64,000 nucleotides of DNA. Origin: Spirochaetales bacterium. Its GTDB lineage: Bacteria > Spirochaetota > Spirochaetia > Treponematales > Treponemataceae. Positions 61,448 to 64,000 of the stretch are shown one piece after another (position 1 is the first letter of the stretch; each line of letters begins with the position of its first letter). Made by a program: the position numbers and the translations under genes. The notes under the pieces are model-generated. The model did no database searches. It had not been told where the DNA came from and saw only the letters and a program-made list of their open reading frames with translations. The stretch is from assembly GCA_003252395.1 (NCBI GenBank), contig QKEL01000011.1, positions 496,001 through 560,000 of the forward strand. The letters run 5' to 3'.

Positions 61448-62344
61448 TTACCAGCCGAGAATCTCCCGGCGATGGAACAGCCCTATCCGGTCCAGGTTGT
61501 CCCGCAGGCTGTTCGTCGGATTATAGCGCTCCTTCAGGTCGATGGAAAAGCGGTTCATGGAAAAATGCTGAAAAAGAAGGATCTTCGGGAAGATGGCGGG
61601 CGCGTCGCGGGCCGATTCGGGCTCTCGCCCTCCCGGCGCGACGGGGGCGACTGCCTGGCCAGCGGGGGCGCCCGGGTATTTAACGGTCGTGCGAGTGGCG
61701 CATTCCTGCGCGGCGCTTTTTAGCGCGGCCGCGTACTCCGCGAAGAGGCCCTTTTCCCGGAGCTCGCCGTAGCCCACGAGCCAGATCTCGCAGGAAAGGT
61801 CCCGGGCGAGGCGCAGGGTACGCTCGGCCATCCAGCGCTGGGAAGCGGCGAAGAGGTTCTCGAAATCCTTCCCGCCGTACCGCCTGATCCAGGCGAGCTG
61901 TTTCGTTTTCGCGGTATGTATCGGCGTTTTATTGAGGATTACGGCGTTTTTCCGAAAATCGACTTCCAGTTCGAGGTTGGCCCTGAAAAAGCCGGCGCCG
62001 AGCTTTCCGGCCTGGCCCACGAGGTATCGCCGGTTTTTGAGAAGCTGTTCGTCTTTTCCCGGATTGTCGCCGATAACCAGAAGCCGAATATCGTCGGTTT
62101 CGGCTATACTGTCCAAGGCCTGGTTGTAGACGACCGGCGTTTCCAGGGGATACGCGGGGTTATGGTCCGCCTCGGCGGCTCCCTTTTGGAGTTCGGCCAG
62201 CCAGCCCCTCGCGGCGGCGTCGCCCACGGCGCTCTCCGTCGCGGCACGGTCGGGAAGCGCGCCGGCATCGCGCGCCCATTCGGCGCATTTGGCGCGAAAA
62301 TCGTCCCTGAAAGACGTAAAGGCGTTCCACTGATCCTTGGTCAT
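61448..62344 (-). CDS. Uracil-DNA-glycosylase-fold protein
   Basis: A 298-residue protein. The segment LLVIGDNPGKDEQLLKNRRYLVG resembles motif 1 of the family 4/5 uracil-DNA glycosylases (GxxPGxxE), with Asp in place of Glu or Ala nearby. The C-terminal LLFQHFSMNRFS is at the position of motif 2 but lacks the HPS form. An N-terminal extension of about 90 residues is not typical. DNA-repair activity is uncertain; it could bind another nucleobase. The ATG is at 62344 with TATACT ending 7 nt upstream and no ribosome site. It is divergent from nfnA. Confidence 0.65.
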   Translation of the reverse strand: MTKDQWNAFTSFRDDFRAKCAEWARDAGALPDRAATESAVGDAAARGWLAELQKGAAEADHNPAYPLETPVVYNQALDSIAETDDIRLLVIGDNPGKDEQLLKNRRYLVGQAGKLGAGFFRANLELEVDFRKNAVILNKTPIHTAKTKQLAWIRRYGGKDFENLFAASQRWMAERTLRLARDLSCEIWLVGYGELREKGLFAEYAAALKSAAQECATRTTVKYPGAPAGQAVAPVAPGGREPESARDAPAIFPKILLFQHFSMNRFSIDLKERYNPTNSLRDNLDRIGLFHRREILGW

Positions 62345-62351
62345 GGGCGAG

Positions 62352-62360
62352 AGTATAGCA
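62352..62360 (-). promoter_or_regulatory. Extended -10 promoter of the UDG-fold gene (leaderless arrangement)
   Basis: TGCTATACT on the minus strand is followed by 7 nt and the ATG. Confidence 0.6.
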
Positions 62361-62415
62361 GAGGCGGGCCGTGCGGGGAAGCGCGGGGAATGCGCGGGCA
62401 AAGCGCGGGCGGGTT

Positions 62416-62431
62416 TACCTACCGGTCGGTA
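62416..62431. promoter_or_regulatory. TetR-type operator-like dyad between UDG-fold gene and nfnA
   Basis: TACCTACCGGTCGGTA is a 16-bp dyad with 14 symmetric positions around ACCGGT, a form common in TetR-family operators. It lies 42 bp upstream of the nfnA -35. No TetR gene is in the window. Confidence 0.4.
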
Positions 62432-62472
62432 GATGGCGCGCGAAACCCCCAAGAATCGTTCGCCCCGGCGTC

Positions 62473-62501
62473 TTGCCACTTTACAAAATTTGAATTATTG
62501 T
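62473..62501 (+). promoter_or_regulatory. Promoter of nfnAB
   Basis: TTGCCA and TATTGT are separated by exactly 17 bp, with the start expected near 62508, shortly before the ribosome site. Confidence 0.75.
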
Positions 62502-62521
62502 CATTTTGACTGGAGGATTTG

Positions 62522-63400
62522 ATGCATAAGATACTCGAGAAGAAACAGTTCTCCGAAGAGGTTTTTTACCTTCGCGTAGCCGCGCCCGAAATCGCGCGTA
62601 ACCGCAAGGCCGGCCAGTTCGTGCTGGTCCAGATCGACACCGAATTCGGCGAGCGCATTCCGCTCACCATAGCCGACGCCGACGCCGCCGAGGGCTGGAT
62701 CGCCCTCGTATTCCAGACAGTCGGCGCCACGACCCATCGGCTCGCCCTTAAAAATCCCGGCGACTCCGTCGCCGCCATCCTCGGTCCCCTGGGGCGCCCC
62801 ACCCATATCGAAAAGGTGGGAACCGTCGTCTGCGTGGGCGGCGGGATCGGCGTGGCCCCCCTGTATCCCATCGTGAAGGCCTACAAGGCCGCGGGAAATA
62901 CCGTGAAGGTGATCATGGGCGCGCGCACGAAGGACCTCGTGATCTTCGAGAGGGAAATGCGGGCCGTCGCGGACGAGGTTACCGTGGTTACCGACGACGG
63001 GACCCACGGGCGCAAGGGCCTCGTGACCGAGCCCCTGAAGGAAGCGTGCGAGAGCGCGACGCCCCCTGCCGAGGCGGTCGCCATCGGCCCGCCCGTCATG
63101 ATGAAATTCTGCGCCGCCACCACCAAGCCCTACGGCGTGCATACCGTCGTTTCCCTCAACACGATCATGATCGACGGCACGGGCATGTGCGGCGGTTGCC
63201 GGGTCACCGTGGGCGGAAAAACGAAATTCGTCTGCGTGGACGGACCCGAATTCGACGGCCACCTCGTGGACTGGGACAATATGATGATGCGCATGAAGGC
63301 GTACAAGCCCCGCGAGGAAGAGGCCCATCACCGGTGCCACATGGAAATGGAGGCGGAACGGGTGGGCGATCCCGACGGCAAGGTTGGAGGCGAGAAATGA
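62522..63400 (+). CDS. nfnA: NADH-dependent ferredoxin:NADP+ oxidoreductase subunit A (NfnA)
   Basis: NfnA is the small subunit of the electron-bifurcating transhydrogenase NfnAB, which couples NADH, ferredoxin and NADP. The 292-residue protein has an FAD domain (FYLRVAAPEIA, RKAGQFVLVQ and RIPLTIADAD), an NAD domain (VCVGGGIGVAPLYPI) and a C-terminal [2Fe-2S] site in TGMCGGCRVTVGG and FVCVDGPEFDGH. The ATG at 62522 follows GGAGG with 5-nt spacing; a TTG just before is not needed. It overlaps nfnB by 4 nt (ATGA). Confidence 0.93.
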   Translation: MHKILEKKQFSEEVFYLRVAAPEIARNRKAGQFVLVQIDTEFGERIPLTIADADAAEGWIALVFQTVGATTHRLALKNPGDSVAAILGPLGRPTHIEKVGTVVCVGGGIGVAPLYPIVKAYKAAGNTVKVIMGARTKDLVIFEREMRAVADEVTVVTDDGTHGRKGLVTEPLKEACESATPPAEAVAIGPPVMMKFCAATTKPYGVHTVVSLNTIMIDGTGMCGGCRVTVGGKTKFVCVDGPEFDGHLVDWDNMMMRMKAYKPREEEAHHRCHMEMEAERVGDPDGKVGGEK

Positions 63401-64000
63401 GCCATAAAACGAAAGAACAGCTCGCCGCGGAGGCCGCCGCCCTCTGGAACGGCCTTAAGGAAAAATCGGAATCGGGAAGCCTTTCCCCCAAGGAACGGCT
63501 CGCCATTCCCGCCCAGGAAATGCCCGCCCGCGACCCGGTAAAACGGGCCCGCGAGATGGACGAGGTCGCCCTGGGCTACTCCGAGGCCCAGGCCCGGGTC
63601 GAGGCAGAACGCTGCCTGGGCTGCAAGAACCAGCCCTGCGTGGCCGCGTGCCCCGTGAACGTCCCCATCCGCGACTTTATCGCCCGCGTCCAAAGGGGCG
63701 ACTTCAAGGGCGCGGTGGACGCCATCAAGACTACCAATCTTCTTCCCGCCATTTGCGGACGCGTGTGCCCCCAGGAAAAGCAGTGTCAGAGCGCCTGCAC
63801 CGTCGGCAAAAGCCTCGGGACCGTGGACAAGGCCGTGGCCATCGGCCGCCTGGAGCGCTTCGTCGCGGATTGGGAACGGGAGAACGGCCTCGTGACCGCC
63901 CCGGCCGTCGCAAGCGAAACCGGCAAGCGCGTCGCCGTCATCGGCTCGGGCCCCGCGGGCCTCACCGTGGCCGCCGACGTACGCCGCGAGGGCCATGCGG
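63397..64000 (+). CDS. nfnB: NfnB / GltD-like NADPH subunit, 5' part
   Basis: The frame starts at ATG 63397 inside the end of nfnA and runs off the window, giving 201 residues. The N-terminal domain has two four-Cys sets for [4Fe-4S] clusters (CLGCKNQPCVAACPVNVPIR and CGRVCPQEKQCQSACTVG) as in GltD/NfnB, then the FAD-binding motif VAVIGSGPAGLTVAADV begins. It should be the large subunit of NfnAB. Because it is cut, the total length and the NADPH domain are not visible. Confidence 0.93.
   Translation, partial: MSHKTKEQLAAEAAALWNGLKEKSESGSLSPKERLAIPAQEMPARDPVKRAREMDEVALGYSEAQARVEAERCLGCKNQPCVAACPVNVPIRDFIARVQRGDFKGAVDAIKTTNLLPAICGRVCPQEKQCQSACTVGKSLGTVDKAVAIGRLERFVADWERENGLVTAPAVASETGKRVAVIGSGPAGLTVAADVRREGHA

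Overview
The window comes from a GC-rich spirochaete of the Treponema lineage. The best evidence is a 286-residue periplasmic flagellin of the FlaB type, a FlgM-type anti-sigma-28 factor nearby, an exported cyclophilin-FKBP fusion, and an RND adaptor without an alpha-hairpin (a trait known from Borrelia BesA). I see no prophage, insertion sequence, CRISPR array or rRNA. The only RNA gene is tRNA-Ala(GGC). Genes are dense, on both strands, and often overlap by 4-17 nt.

Layout. 1-6058: the end of yidD, then yidC, jag/khpB, an exported unknown, glpK and a dual prolyl isomerase, closed by a strong terminator. 6057-12175: a leftward operon of moxR, a DUF58 gene and a giant transglutaminase-TPR membrane protein. 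12211-17693: a YugP-type peptidase, a membrane protein of unknown role, a DUF4139 protein, a DTW tRNA-modifying enzyme, a methyltransferase and a VOC protein. 17716-23511: hybrid cluster protein behind a palindromic operator, a small Cys protein, tcdA, and a CHASE4-PAS-GGDEF-EAL protein. 23531-29032: a family B DNA polymerase (Pol II type), an isochorismatase-type hydrolase divergent from a GlxA-type regulator, and a chemotaxis receptor. 29257-33212: a large lipoprotein plus a probable outer-membrane protein, both of unknown function. 33212-39182: a CPBP protease, a GNAT enzyme, dnaX-ybaB-recR, and a conserved unknown. 39202-41966: flaB with a long structured leader, a zinc-ribbon membrane protein, rsmI and flgM. 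41980-47909: an Fe-ADH-fold protein without its metal ligands, a TrmH-type methyltransferase, a HATPase-HDOD fusion and a Lon-like protease. 47938-52527: a membrane protein of unknown role, a Nif3 family gene, lspA with a small partner, an unknown cytosolic protein, and tRNA-Ala. 52711-58427: a TolC-adaptor-RND efflux operon. 58441-64000: a SEC-C protein ending in a 19-bp tandem repeat, MATE and EamA transporters, a UDG-fold protein, and nfnA with the start of nfnB (electron-bifurcating transhydrogenase).

Regulation. A recurrent extended -10 box, close to TGCTATACT, is visible upstream of several genes. In at least seven genes a -10-like hexamer ends only 6-7 nt before the start codon with no Shine-Dalgarno site, which predicts leaderless mRNAs. 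Motility genes carry sigma-28-like -10 boxes (flaB, flgM). The flaB leader holds a CsrA-type GGGA hairpin and an 11-mer that recurs inverted, twice, upstream of the promoter. These regulatory readings are inferences from sequence alone.
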